A model generated the notes under the pieces. It was given only the letters and a program-made list of their open reading frames with translations, ran no database searches and was not told the DNA's origin. A stretch of DNA of 64,000 nt from Diplosphaera chodatii (taxonomy: Eukaryota > Chlorophyta > Trebouxiophyceae > Prasiolales > Stichococcaceae): NCBI GenBank assembly GCA_032358165.1, contig JAALGY010000020.1, forward strand, positions 1,488,001 to 1,552,000, written 5' to 3'. Both the position numbers and the translations under genes were made by a program. This document shows positions 20,870 to 33,200 of the stretch, one piece after another. Each line of letters opens with the position of its first letter. The stretch's first letter is position 1.

Positions 20870-21715
20870 TCAAGCCGTTGTATCCATGGCATCAGCTGGC
20901 TCGCCAGCAATGATGTCCACAGCGTCCAACTTGATCACATTGTGCACCTTCTCACGGATGACATCTGCAGTGCCAGGAGGGTGCTGCACTGGCTTCACCC
21001 GGGCGTACGTCTTGTCCTGCAGGAACTCCATGTTGCGGCGGTAGTCCACCCCGTCCTTCCGGATGATGCACACGTCCACATTGGAGCCGGAGCCCAGGTC
21101 ATTGAAGATGCCGGCACGGATGGCCTTGGCCACCAGCGCCACTGCCTCCTCTTCACTCAAGTCGTCCCTGAAGCCGTCCTCAAACACCGCCATGGCGTTG
21201 AGGGAGCCAGAGCCCATGGTCGCATATGGCAGCGCATCTGTGGAGCCGTGCGGGTACACGGTGAACAGGTGCGGGCCGCGCACATCGACTCCCCCTAGTA
21301 CCAGCGCCGCACTTACGTGCCCCTGGTACTGGAAAAGGTGCGACTTCAGCAGCGTCATGGCTGTGACAACGCGAGTCTGCCGGCCGAGCGCATATCGATG
21401 CAGCTCCAGCTGTGAGGATATCATGCCTGTCACGTTCTCGGTGTCAGCAGCAGTGCCAGCGCCGCAGCAGTAAATGTTGGGCGCAATGTAGTGGATCTTC
21501 TCACAGTTTTTGTCTGCAACAGTTGTGCCAGCGGTGGACCGTGTGTCTGCTCCGAGCACGACACCATCCTTGTAGATGATGCCAGCGATTGTTGTGCCCG
21601 TCTTTGTGAAGCCGGGAGACTTCACGCCTTTTGCCTCGAGGTACGCATTGCGCTTCGCCAGGTCGAAGTTGAAGCCGCCTACTGGTGCATCCTGAGGGTT
21701 CACCATCAGATGCAC
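20870..21715 (-). CDS. PSMB7: 20S proteasome subunit beta type-7 (beta2), 281 aa, intronless
   Basis: Full-length single ORF. A 40-residue propeptide ends at KTG, and cleavage before Thr41 in TGTTIAG exposes the catalytic N-terminal threonine of the trypsin-like site. Family motifs follow: [48 protein letters not shown] (GSG motif) and [13 protein letters not shown]. The long C-terminal arm that wraps around beta3 is present ([15 protein letters not shown]). It degrades ubiquitylated proteins in cytosol and nucleus as part of the 26S proteasome. Divergent from the coatomer zeta gene, 547 bases away. Confidence 0.97.
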   Translation of the reverse strand: MHLMVNPQDAPVGGFNFDLAKRNAYLEAKGVKSPGFTKTGTTIAGIIYKDGVVLGADTRSTAGTTVADKNCEKIHYIAPNIYCCGAGTAADTENVTGMISSQLELHRYALGRQTRVVTAMTLLKSHLFQYQGHVSAALVLGGVDVRGPHLFTVYPHGSTDALPYATMGSGSLNAMAVFEDGFRDDLSEEEAVALVAKAIRAGIFNDLGSGSNVDVCIIRKDGVDYRRNMEFLQDKTYARVKPVQHPPGTADVIREKVHNVIKLDAVDIIAGEPADAMDTTA

Positions 21716-22262
21716 GCTCGGTAGCTAGCGGTCGCAGGTTGCTCCTCCTGGATGCCCCAAGCTTGCCAGGCAGGTGTTAGATGCCTGATAGCAAAATTGG
21801 GAGGTCCTGCTGGCGATGAGGCAGCACTGCGAGGTCTGCTCACTGGTCGCTGGACACACGAGAATAGCAAGCAACGCGCGCAAGTATCAAACAAGAGGCT
21901 ACTGCGACCAGCAGCGACCTCTTGCTCCGTTGCAAAAGGTGAGTAGGAATAGACAACGAGAAACAGGGGTAGTACAGGTTGCTGCTCACCCAGAGCCCAC
22001 CAAAGTAAATTGCACTTCCACACACACTTCGAGACTCGTCTGAGCGTGCATACGTTGCAGCCGGTAACAGCTGCGGCAGAGGTGCTGGCATGAGCAGCAC
22101 ACGCACATTCTGAAGCCTGACGATCTTGACGGCTTGTGCTTGAACAGCTCCATTGCGCATCGTCCAGTGACTGCCACAGCCACCGCGAATGTGAGTCGGG
22201 CGCGCGAATCTACCGCAGCGGGGTGATCTTTGGCTCGGATATCCTCAGCAGTTGCGGCCAGC
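21716..22262. other. Divergent promoter region, proteasome beta2 / coatomer zeta
   Basis: 547 bases between two start codons on opposite strands. No supported ORF; probable shared promoter of two housekeeping genes. Confidence 0.5.
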
Positions 22263-23415
22263 ATGGTGCACCACGTTGACGCCACCACGCCCATGATCGG
22301 GAACATGCTGCTGCTGGACTCCGAGGGCAAGCGGATAGCAGTGCAGTACTACTCTCAAGAATGGTGAGGATGGCACTGTCTGCAGTGTGGAACCGTTCGC
22401 AACATGCCGCTGCAGGCGCATGTCCTGATGGCCCAGCTGTGTGCTGCAGGTCCACAGTCACAGCACAGGCCAACTACGAGAAGTCTGTGTACGCAAAGAC
22501 CAGCAGAACCAATGCGCGAGGGGAAGGTATGAACTGTGGCCGGGGTAAAGCCGACTTGCAGTGCCGCTATGCTCTTGAATGCCACCGATCAGGCTCCAGA
22601 TGAATTGACCAGGAATTTGTGTCTGCAGCCGAGATTACCATGTTCGACGACGTGATCGTGGTGTACAAATTCTTTGGCGACCTCATGTTCTACGTCACGG
22701 GGTCCCAGGACGAGAATGAGCTGATCCTGTACACCGTTCTACAGGCCTTCTACGAGTCCATCTCCCTATTGCTCAGGTGCAGACGGCAAGACTAGGTTTG
22801 CTCATCAGCAAGCGCTGGCAGTATCACAGCGTGTTTCAATCGTTGTACTGGCCTTCTCAAGCTGTTCAAGATCGTTGCATAGTGTGGGCTGCCTGTCATA
22901 TGAACATGCTGAACAACTTCAGGTCTTGGGCTGATGCCCGGCCGCTCTCGGACATGCAGGGGCGCAGTCGAGAAGAAGACGGTGCTGGAGAATCTGGATC
23001 TCGTGCTGCTCGCCATGGACGAGACGGTCGACAAAGGGTGCGGCAAGCGTGGACACGACTCTGCTGCAAAGCACATTGTCATGTCAAGATCTAGACGAGC
23101 AAGGTGGATGCGCGTCTGGTGAACTCTGCTTGTCTGCTGCAGGGTGATCCTGGAGACAGACCCCGCTACGATCGCCGGCCGGGTGGCTATGCGGGGGGCA
23201 GACTCAGAGCTGCCGCTGACAGAGCAGGTGAGGCTGCCGCCATGCCTCGAACTGTCAAGCGCCACTGCTAACGGCATGCGCCCGCTAGTTTGGTCAATGC
23301 AAACGGCTTTAGCAGAACTGTTTGCAACTGACGAGTTGCCCCGTGCACTGTGCAGACCCTGTCGCAGGCCTTCGCCAGTGCCAGAGAGCAGCTGACAAAG
23401 TCGCTGCTGAAGTAA
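22263..23415 (+). CDS. COPZ: Coatomer subunit zeta (182 aa, 6 exons)
   Basis: Exons: 22263-22363, 22450-22526, 22629-22776, 22960-23037, 23143-23227, 23356-23415; all in phase. The product follows plant zeta-COP closely: [111 protein letters not shown], ending with [19 protein letters not shown]. It is a longin-fold small subunit of the COPI coat, paired with gamma-COP, for Golgi-to-ER and intra-Golgi transport. Length matches the family (about 177-184 aa). The ATG lies just before the family's conserved N-terminus, which supports this start. Confidence 0.96.
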
Positions 23416-24011
23416 TGGCACACGCCACGGCCGACTCTTGGACACAGCGCATCGCCTGTTCCAGACTGGAACTTTGACCCGCGGGTCACAGCACATTGGC
23501 CGGCATGTCACCCGTACTGCTGTGTCAGCAGCCGGTTCACTGCAAGCCATGCTTCGGGATGCCCAATACAAAGCTGCACGCCATGCAAACATAGCTATCC
23601 TGCACAAACCATGCGATGGGTCAGCCCTCACAGCCCACGTGCCCCCAGCTGAGGCCCAGCGGCCTTTCAAGATTGTCATCCTGAGTTGCCTATGTGCTGG
23701 GCCATTGTCCGCTCTTATGTGCGGAGGCGCACGTAAAACTTGGCTGATACAAGCGACAGTTCTCTTGTCACCTCCGCAGCGCTGTGCTTGCCGTGGGCTT
23801 GTGCAGGATTTGTAATGTAGTGATGCCACTGGCCTAGAGCTTTGCAGTTCTCGAATCCTGTGTGCTTGCGATCTGACGTTCATCCATGCGCACGATGTGA
23901 CTGTGTGGTTGAGGGGTCTATCATTTGACAACCGCCTGCTGGCTACCACAGCGGCAGAGTGGAAGTGGGTGGGTAGCTAGGCTCAAGCGACAGACGTGCA
24001 AAGCAGCGGTA
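23416..24011. other. Gap between coatomer zeta and NAD kinase
   Basis: Tandem genes on the + strand. The first 400 bases look like the coatomer zeta 3' UTR ending near a TGTAA at 23811. The remaining 200 bases would hold the NAD kinase promoter. Confidence 0.5.
23811..23815 (+). terminator. TGTAA poly(A) signal of coatomer zeta
   Basis: TGTAA within ATTTGTAATGTAG, 396 bases past the coatomer zeta stop. Confidence 0.5.
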
Positions 24012-27000
24012 ATGACCACCTTTTTGGAGCGTGCCAGTCGACTTCTGAGCGGCAATGGTGGCGTGCAACCACAATCGCCGTCCACATATGTCGCCAGACA
24101 GCCATGCACTATCTGGCCGCACATGCGGCGTCGGAGCCAGCATGTGCGAGCGCAGCATTCGGACGCGGCAATGCCGTCAGATGGCGCGTTTGACGCAATG
24201 TATGATTCGCAGCTCAGTGGCAACGGCAGTCAGGAGAATGGGACGTCAGTTGATGTGGCAGACTTCCGGCCAATGAAGTGCGCCTGTGCATAGGGCACCG
24301 CGTGATACGGCCGTGCAACAGCGTTGATGTACTGCATTTTCATCCGACCTCTGGTCGCACGATTGATGTCGGATTGTTGCCGCTTTCAGGTTGCAGACCT
24401 GGCCGCGAAAAGCAGACCTCTTCATCATGCGGACGGACGGGCGAAGCTGCTCACGCGAGACCGTGAAGGGTGAGGCACTCAGAGCGTGTCGTGCATGGCT
24501 GCGACGTGAACAGGTAGGTTTCGGCTGTTGATGCCGGTGTCATCTGACACTTTGTCTGTGCCTCTGCAGCATCATCCGGCTGCTTCTCTTTCGCTTACCC
24601 CAGCACACAGCAGCAGATGCTGGTTTGGAAAGGACGGCCCAAATGGTGACCGCTGCTCAATCGCCTCGTCAGGCTGCCAGGCGGCACGTGGCTATGCTTG
24701 ATGGCATCGCATAAACACCCTGCTGGTGACGTGCACGTTGAACCCAGCCTCTTTCCTGATACAGTGTGCTGGTGCTCAAAAAGCTTGGAAAGGAGCTTGA
24801 GGGCGAGTTCATGGAGGTCATCCAGTGGCTCACCCACGACCAGCAGATGCAGGTATGCCCGCCAACCTCCTTGTTGTCCCAGTCTTCATATCAGCTTGCA
24901 GCAGGACAGATGTGCTAGCCTGCAACGATCCAGCATCTAGGCGATGCCACTTGCACTTTGACAGACGCGACTGAAGACCGTGAGGTGCAACACCTCGACA
25001 GGGCGCACATTCACAAAGTTAAGGTGATTGGTTGATAAGGTCACAGTTTTCCCATCGAAACACACAAAAATGGCAGGTGGTGGTGGAGCCACACGAGCGG
25101 GAGGTGCTGCGGGGGCAGGGCGTCCAGGATCACCTGGCCAGCTTTGAGGACGACGACCAGCAGCGGTGAGCCGCCAGCCAGTGCACGCTGTCGTGAGGCG
25201 CCGCACGCACACTAGGTGGAGAGCCACAGCAGCTGTCACAGCCAGCTGGGTAGCAGACCATGTGAAGCGGCGTGGCTTCTGCCGCTGCGGACCGCCGCAG
25301 ATGCTCCAGTACCATGTCAGCACAGCATGTCTCGGACGCAGCAGTCAGGTTGCAGACCCTGTGGCTGCTGCCGCGCAGGCTACATCTGCACATTGACTTT
25401 GTGGTGTGTCTGGGTGGTGACGGGGTGCTGCTGCACGCGAGCGCGCTGTTCAAGCGTGCCATCCCGCCGGTCATCTGCTTCAACCTGGGTGCGCCATCCA
25501 TAATATCATTCCTGCATTTTGCGTGACCGCCTCGAACTGCACAGCAGCTTTGTGCCATAGCCTGTCATCAAGGGGGTCGGCTTAAGGTCGCCTCTCTGCA
25601 GATGTCATTGTGGAAAATTAACGAAGGGTTTTAGTCGACCTTCGACCGCATTCTGCAGGATCCCTTGGGTTCCTGACCAACCACGCGTTCCAGGACTTTC
25701 GGCGTGACCTGCACGACGTCATCCACGGCGGCGAGGGCCTCCAGGAGTGCAGCCTGCCGGGTGAAGAGATTCGGGTGCGCTGCAAATCTGCTCGTGTGGC
25801 TGCTTCCCAGCATGGGTATTTGCTGAAGGCTCTTAGCAGCGCTGGCATAAGACACTGCGGTTTCTGCATAAGCCGACAACTTCTGAGGCAACCGGTTGGC
25901 ATCCATCTGGAAAACACTGCAACAGCTTCTTTCTGCTCTTCACGTACACGTCTGTTGCATTCGAAGCGAGTGTGCAGAGAGTACTGTGTAGCAGGGGCGA
26001 CATCGTGTAGTGATGTCGCAACATTCTGCTGCAATGTGCGCATTATGGTGGCATTTGCAGGTAATTGTGCAGGTGGCACACGCCATGGAACGCTGTCGAC
26101 GGATCTGTGGAGCTCAGGGTCTTGACACCGCAGGGCGTCCACATCACCCTGCGCATGCGGCTGCTGTGTGAGGTGTGCCGTGCCGGGCAGGAGGCCCCGG
26201 AGCAGACATACGAGGTGATGAACGAGGTGGTGGTGGACCGTGGCGCCAACCCCTACCTCACCAAAATCGAGTGCTGGGAGCATGGCCGCCTCATCACCAA
26301 GGTGAACTTCAGCATGCAGTCTTGATGGCTATTGCGAAAATCGGGATTATGGTGCGCAGCAAGCAGATAAAAGGCTGGGAGTGTCACCCGCAGAATGCGA
26401 CTGGATAACGGATGCACGATACCTGATCACCCTTCACCTGGTCAAAACCCCCACAATGCCCGCGGACAGCCATGCTGGCCAAGCGGCAGGGTATATACAC
26501 GGTGGATCAGAAGGCTTCCTGTTACCCAATCATGTCCTGCCGTGCCCCCCAAACAGGTGCAGGCGGATGGGGTGATGCTGGCGACGCCGACGGGCAGCAC
26601 CGCGTACAGCGTGGCGGCGGGGGGCTCCATGGTGCACCCCAACGTGCCCGCCATCCTGTTCACCCCCATCTGCCCGCACTCCCTGTCCTTCCGCCCCGTC
26701 ATCCTGCCCGACTACGCCGAAGTGGAGCTCAAAATCCCGCAGGATGCCAGGTGAGCAGCAACGTCAGGTGTTGCAGTGGGCACAAAAACGGGTGCACAAT
26801 GCAGCAAGCTGCTGGCACACTGCAGCCACCGACCTGTTTAACAGTGCTCTTCCAGCTGCAGCTGGTCTTCAGTAACCCATTGTCCACACGACTCAAGACA
26901 GCCCCAGCTCTTGCATCACGTGCCATGCTGACAAACTGCTGAAGTTTGGGCTTGGGGTGTGCTGATTGACGGATACCTGGACCGCTATGCTCAACAGGCA

Positions 27001-27435
27001 TGTTACCCAAATTGCTGACATTTTGATGGGCGCACACACCCTGCAGGGCATCGGCGTGGGTGTGCTTCGATGGCAAGCAGCGGCAGGAGCTGCTGTGCGG
27101 CGACAGCGTGCGCGTGCGCATGTCCCCCAACCCGGTGCCCACCATCGACCACCTGGAGCAGACCAGCGACTGGTTCGACTCGCTGGAGGTGCGGCGCTGC
27201 ACAGCCTGCCCGCTGCCGTGCCCAGCACACGCTGGGCAGTGCCACAAGCAACACACGCTCCCATGGCACATAGTGGATACGTTTCGTGGCTGTGCAGCAT
27301 CAGCAGGCAACAGTTGTGTCACTCGGCCTGTGCTTGCTGCTTTTGCAGCGGTGCTTTGGCTGGAACGACCGTGGGGCTGATCAGAAGGCGCTGAGTGACA
27401 GTGCCATGGAGGCACGCGTGCAGACGCATGGCTGA
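24012..27435 (+). CDS. NADK: NAD kinase, plant NADK type (481 aa, 11 exons)
   Basis: Exons: 24012-24277, 24390-24469, 24570-24645, 24765-24852, 25077-25165, 25349-25488, 25659-25774, 26134-26301, 26557-26750, 27047-27188, 27349-27435; all join in phase. It phosphorylates NAD to NADP with ATP. Motifs: [18 protein letters not shown] at the start of the kinase domain; [18 protein letters not shown] (GGDG, catalytic Asp); [18 protein letters not shown] (NE/D motif); [37 protein letters not shown]; and DWFDSLERCFGWN at the C-terminus. The first 80 residues are Arg/Ser/Gln-rich with few acidic residues and could be an organellar targeting region. The kinase domain is most like plant plastid NADK2, but without its long N-terminal extension. 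Start chosen as the first in-frame ATG. Confidence 0.94.
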
Positions 27436-27824
27436 GGCAATTGGTGACAGCAGAATGAATTTTGGTGCTTGGATGTGGCGGAGGCTGGAGCAGTGAGTGG
27501 ATGGCCAGTCATCTTCCAGCATCTGAAGGTACTTTGACATCATTTCTGCCATTTTTGTGCACTGCGTCTGCCCGAGAGAAGAGCATGGACTATTTTTTCC
27601 CGTCTTAGTGGGTTGCTAATATGGTTGATGGTGTTGATCAGTTCAGAACGTAATCGCAAATGAACGTTTCACCAAACCTTACCTCTGCTGACTGCAAATG
27701 ACTTCAAACAATGCCATTACATTGTGCTGATCCCTCAATTGCCCTGGACGCACAGCATGGCCGGTCCTCACACAACATCCATCTCCCCTTCACCCCTGGG
27801 CCACGAATGCTGCTGGCGGTTCCT
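27436..27824. other. Convergent intergenic region
   Basis: Between NAD kinase (+) and the DUF2358-like gene (-) stops. AT-richer than flanking exons. It has TTACA (minus-strand TGTAA) at 27717-27721 for the minus-strand gene. Confidence 0.5.
27717..27721 (-). terminator. TGTAA-type poly(A) signal of the DUF2358-like gene
   Basis: TTACA on the + strand, about 105 bases past the minus-strand stop. Confidence 0.5.
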
Positions 27825-29732
27825 TCAGCCCACCTTCAGGATCTCTCGGCCCAGCTTCTCGAGTGTCCACAAGATGGCCAGCAGAGTCGCAAACTTCACT
27901 GCATCGTCAAAGAACTGCTGCCGGCTGTTGTCCTGAAAGAATTTGTTGGGATCCGTAGGGTCCCTGCAGACGGACAGGAACCACCTTTGAGACGGTGTTG
28001 ACTACAGTTTCACGGTTCTTGCACAGCGTGTCTTTGACGACGTCATTCGGCACCCTGACAGCCATCGCTGTTGCTGCCATGGGGCAGGGCTTGCACGAGG
28101 CTGCCACTCAATTGCGGACTTGCACACGGTGTGTTTGGAGGGTCGCACTCGTCCGCGCGTCATGTAAGCATGCATACAGCTGTTTTCCTGAGGCATGCTG
28201 GCGTGGCAGGCTGTGGGTGGTGCTGCTGCACGTCCCCTGCAACAGCCGGACGGCGCGCGCGCACCCCTGGATGTCCATGCCGCTGTCCTGCGGGGCGAGG
28301 CGGTCCAGCAAGCCGCTGCCGTCCTCCGACAGGTCCGCCGCCTTCTGCCGCGCCGCCCAGCCCGCGCGCAGGGCGGTGAGCGCCGCCCGGGCCGGGACGC
28401 CGGTGCGCCCCAGGTCCCACCTGTCGCTGCAAGCACACGGGCGGCCGTGGGTCGCACTCCCCCTTGTACCGTGCTGCGCACTCAGACGCGGCCTGTAGCT
28501 GAAACACTGTGCTCGCGCCTGGGTGTGACGCTGAGAGGGTACGAACGGAGTCAGAGCATGCTCACGAGCAGCATATCATGGTGAGGAGCCTCGGTACATG
28601 CCTGTGCTGCACAACGCGCCCCGTGAGCAGGTTCATGGTGAACGTCGAGGCGATGTTGGCGTCCACGCCCAGCACCCCCAGAATGCGGCCCTGCCAGCAA
28701 CACAGGCCGCGTTCATTCGGTGGAGTAAGCACCGCTCACACCCAGCAGCTGTGTGCGCATCTCGCGGCTGGAAGGTGGGTGAGCTGCGGGAACACGGCGC
28801 ACCTGCAGCCGCCAGTCGATCACCGCTGTGCCCCGATCCTCCATGCGCAGCCGCTGAATGGTCTGCAGGCCCATGTTGGAGATGGTGCTGACGATCCACT
28901 CTCAAGCTGGGGTACAAATGCTGTGAAACACTCAGCTAGGGGACACTCGACAACACAGCTGTGAACAGGCAGCTCGACTTACCACTTTTGGATCGCTGAA
29001 GTTGTCTGCAATGAAGGTGTGCCGCTGATATCTGTCCCAGCCCCTGAACGAGCGCAGGAAGCCCTGCAGGGGTGCTGCATGCTGTTAGTGACTACCTTGA
29101 CAGCATCCTTGGTATCAGGACATGCATGTATGGCATCGTCGGATGCTTACACGATACTCGACGTCGCCTGAGAACAAGGCCTTCGTCCACCGCTTGGGTT
29201 TCTGCAGGTCTCGGGCCAGCGCCCTGACGTTCTGCTCCACCTGAGGCGATGTTGTGCACACCTGGCAGCAGCAGAAGAAGCGCCAGTCAATGCGAGGCAT
29301 AGCATAGCATGCAGGCAGTGTACAACAGGCGGTATAGCATATGGTCACGCAACCGTGGCTCACAAAGTCGTCGCAGTAGTCTCGGTTGATGCCCTGCAAG
29401 GTGCAAGCAGTTGCTGAGGTATGAAGCGCGCAGGCCTTGCATTGCCAACATCCACTCAATAGCTGTCTGCAACATCTGTAGCGAGCTACCTCGATCTCTG
29501 TTGCATCCACCGAATCTGTAGCCCTGGTGTCTGCAGCCCTGGCAGTCGTGCGGCACCCCCGCTGCTGCGCATGGCTTGGCAGACGCTGACGTAGCCGTGG
29601 ACTACTCAGAAGCTGCTGCTGGGATGTGATGGGTCTGCACAGGTTTGACGTTGCATGGCATGTTGAGCATGTCTGCTGAGCTATCAGGGTAATGCAGGCC
29701 GCTGGAAGCCTTGGATGAATGCTGAGCATCAT
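27825..29732 (-). CDS. Probable plastid DUF2358/NTF2-like protein with a C-terminal hydrophobic segment (327 aa, 8 exons)
   Basis: Exons: 29732-29490, 29393-29364, 29261-29151, 29063-28983, 28898-28803, 28690-28602, 28426-28232, 27963-27825; all in phase. Residues 1-75 are rich in Ser, Arg, Gln and Ala and almost free of acidic residues, as expected for a chloroplast transit peptide. Then come NVRALARDLQ, ALFSGDVEYR, GFLRSFRGWDRYQRH, QTIQRLRMEDRGTAVIDWRL and FTMNLLTGRVVQH. This order of a helix, aromatic positions and a W-R beta strand resembles the DUF2358 / NTF2-like fold. A 50-residue helical region and a hydrophobic segment (FATLLAILWTLEKLG) close the protein. The intron after 28602 has a GC donor. 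Exon 2 is 30 bases. Function unknown; the family name is a moderate-confidence call. Confidence 0.7.
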
Positions 29733-30234
29733 GTCTCGCGTGAGCCCCTACCACAGGTCAAACAACAGCATAACGCTGGGGAAACGCACTTGAACAATCA
29801 GGCATGATCTAAACAGCTGTTTGAGGTCTTCAAGGTGCTGAAAGAGCTGCAAATTATCAGCTGCACCTGCGGTTTCCCAAGTCTCTAGCATCTGGATTCT
29901 TGCTGAGCTGGCTTGGATGGAGGAAGCGGCTGTATGACTTGCTGCTGCCAATGAAACCTCTCTGATCTGACCAGACAGCCTTGGGGAACCAGCCTAGCAC
30001 GCAACATCCGCGACAGGAAGCTCAGGAGCTGATCACTGTCTGTGCTTGCGCTTCATCACTTTACAGAAACTTGTTCTGTCAAAAAGGTGGCTGTGTTGCA
30101 GCGGGTCACATAATAACATGGCGCATATCACTGAACGTCATCATGCCCTATTGCTTCACGTCGCATTTGTGCACTACAACTGCCGCTGTATACCTGCCTG
30201 CCTGCTGCGGTGCCTATGGCTATGCCTGCTATCC
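29733..30234. other. Gap between two minus-strand genes
   Basis: Holds the promoter of the DUF2358-like gene and the 3' UTR of the hydrolase gene (minus-strand TGTAA at 30061-30065). No supported ORF. Confidence 0.5.
30061..30065 (-). terminator. TGTAA-type poly(A) signal of the hydrolase gene
   Basis: TTACA on the + strand, 170 bases past the hydrolase stop. Confidence 0.45.
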
Positions 30235-33200
30235 CTATTGTTTGTGTTGTTGCTGTTTTGGTTGTTTCCCCTGTTGCTGGTTTTGCGGTTGCGGACTCTG
30301 GTCAGGCTGTTGCGGCTCCTGCTTCTGCTGCCGCTGCTGCTGCTGTTGCAATTGCTGCCACTCAGGGTTCTCCAGCATCTTCTCATCAGGCCTGGTGCCT
30401 GTCTCGAAGAACTCGATGGCAGCTGCGGTGCAGTCCGAGATGCCCTGGTGATCTGCGGACAGACATGACTGGTTGCAGTGCGGGACTTTCGCCGTCAACA
30501 TGAACACCGAAGAAGCTGGTACCGTGTGTGGCTTGGTTTCTGTTGCCATTTGATCCAGAAAGCAAGCAGGCGCCTGTCAACCGTGAGCGCACTGGAGTAT
30601 GCCCAGTTGAGCTCCTCGAAGATGGGGGAGATGTAGCGGCGCAGCTCCGCCGTCTTGGCGTAAGGCACCTTCCCCTGCAGCACTGGCCGCCAGCGCTGGT
30701 CAGACTTCCTGCAGGTCCAATGTGCATGAAAGGGGGTCATTGCGCTCATCTGTGGTGCATGACATGCTCAGGGTTGCCACTGCTCAGTGATATAGGCAAG
30801 GCAAGTGCCTCAGCAGCTCGACCCAGGACAATATATCTGCACCACTGCATCGTACAGCCCAAGGTTATCTCCCCAGCACAGGCAGCTGCACTCGATCCAG
30901 GTGTTTTCGACACTCCTGACCGGGTCATCGACAACCATGTCACTCTTCTTCAAATGCCATGTCATCTGTCGTGTTGTGCAGGCACCCACCTGGGGTTTTC
31001 GATCAGGTAGCCGCGCTTGTCCAGGAAACCGCCACCCCTGAGTGCGCCGAACAGCTGCTTCGACACCCCGGCGGTGATCCCCGCTATGCGATCCGAAAAG
31101 AAGCGGGTGTGCAGCGGATGCGGGTCGGCGGCCAGAAGCACAAAGTCCACACCCTGAGGCAGCACGCTTCACGGGTCACTGAGGTGCTGCAGCGCTGCTC
31201 ATACCGCATCATGTACCACAGACAGCGCATACGTACACACCACCGGTGCAGTACATACGCCAGGCAACTGGTGCGTGACAACTTGCCCCAATGCAGGCTG
31301 GCACGAGAGCACCTTGTCTGCTAGTGCTTCGGTGAAATCGAGGGCACGCTGCTGCGCTTTGGGGTCACGGCGGTTGTATGTGTAGACCACCTGCCACCAG
31401 GCTTGTCAGCTGTCAGAGCAGCAATATCACGCCAAGCTTTACTGGGGCAGGCATGCAGGTTCAACTCCAATGCTTGTCCAGCACGGATGAAGCAGACCTT
31501 GGGGTAGGGTATTGCCTTCCCCGTGGCTGCATCTGTGGGGTCATCCTTGATCTCCCTGCCTGCAACTGACTTCAACTGCACCATGATGCCCTGCAGTCGG
31601 CACATCTGCTTCAGATGCAGGCCTTGGTCCAACAGTCTCAAAAAGATCGCATGTGCATGAACCACTCAACCGAGCTACAACGGTTGCACTTTGGAGTCCA
31701 GCTTCTGTACAGGCAGCAGATACATAGGGACCATGGGTCATCACCACCTTCATGGGGAGGAAGTATGGGAGTCTAGCGGCAAAGGTGCCGCCCGCAGACC
31801 CGCCCCACGCGAACAGCGGCAGTCCTGACCAGTGCTCGCGCTCCGTCAGCAGGCGCACGCTCGCGACCGTCTGCACAATAGGGTCGCGCCCTGAGCTGGA
31901 CTGGCAGGGTGGCTCGAAGTGGGGCCTGTGAGCACCACGCGCTTGACAGCACATTCGGTGCAGCGCGATGTGGCTGCCATTGGGAGGCCAGGCGGCTCAC
32001 CGCGTTCATGTCCCTGTTTGCGTCGGGCAGCCGCAGGTTGGCCCAGCACCGCATGCGCTTGCGCTGCTGCACCGCCCCCAGCGCGACCGCCACATAGCCG
32101 CGCTCCACTGCCGCCCTGACGATCGCCTTCTCCTCCGGCAGCCCTGCACCCGCACAGCTGCCACTGCTCACGGCGGCCTTGCCGCTGCCGCCACCTTATG
32201 CAGATATTGTTCTTACCCCAAGGTGCATATGAGGGTGCAGAGCAGCCGGAGCACAGTACTGTGCTGCATGCACACAGGTGCCCGCCATCTACAACCCTCA
32301 TCACGCACCGAGGCAGCGGGTGCAGGCTGGCTGCGGGTCCCACCAGCCCTCGGGGCCGTGGTTGCAGCCGTTGAGCGCCAGGAACACGCCTCGAGCGGCG
32401 CCCCGTGGCTTCTCCCATATGACCTGCTGCGCCCCGATCGTCTGCGTGGCAGCATAGCTGGCTTGTACGGGGAACGCAGTGCAGGAACGGGAAGGATCGT
32501 CATCAGACACGCTGACGTCTGCCACACATGCTGACCTCTGTGACGGGCGGCAGGCGGCCTGTGCCAGGACTCGTGACCGAGGCCTGCTGCTGCTGGTGCG
32601 GGCTCTGCGCCCGCGCCGCTGCCTGATCCGTAGCGGCCTGCTGGTGCTGCGGCTGCTTCGGGCTGGCTGCTGCTTTCGCAGGTGCGGGCTGCGGTTCTCC
32701 TTGCGCCTGAGACTGCCCCCTCGGCGCCTGCTGGTGCTGGTTGCTGCCCCGGTCTGCGGGGGGTCCAGGGCTCGGTAGCACCTGCGCTCGCTGCTGCTCC
32801 GCCGGACCCTCCTCTGTCTTCGGGGGCTGTTCTGATGCTGGCGTGCCGAGCTGTTGCTGCGGCTGTGGCTGCGGCTGCGGTTCTGCTGCGCTGGGCGACC
32901 CACTGCTGGCATCTGGCGAGCTGCCAGCTTCCATCTGGTCCACAACCCTGTCGAGCGCTGCCGCTGCAGGTGCGCTAGCTGCATCTGTGGGCTGCCTTTG
33001 CAGCGGCCCAGCGGAGTGCTGCTGCTGCTTCATTGAGCTGTCAATGGTGTGAGTGACATCACTGGCGGCGTCCAGGTCCGGCATCGGGCCGGGTGAACCT
33101 GATGCCGGCGCCGTCACCGCTGTGCTGGTGCGGTTCTTCCGCATCTGGAAGAAGCCTTTGTAGGACCCCTTGGACACCCAGCGCGTGGGGTGCAGGCTGC

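Noticed and set aside
22792..23949. 385-aa minus-strand ORF
   Set aside because: Covers coatomer zeta exons on the opposite strand, which match the family perfectly; the minus reading has no recognisable motif.
30235..30400. Gln-rich repeat suggesting a mobile or junk region
   Set aside because: It continues in frame from a conserved hydrolase exon to a stop codon, so it is the protein tail.
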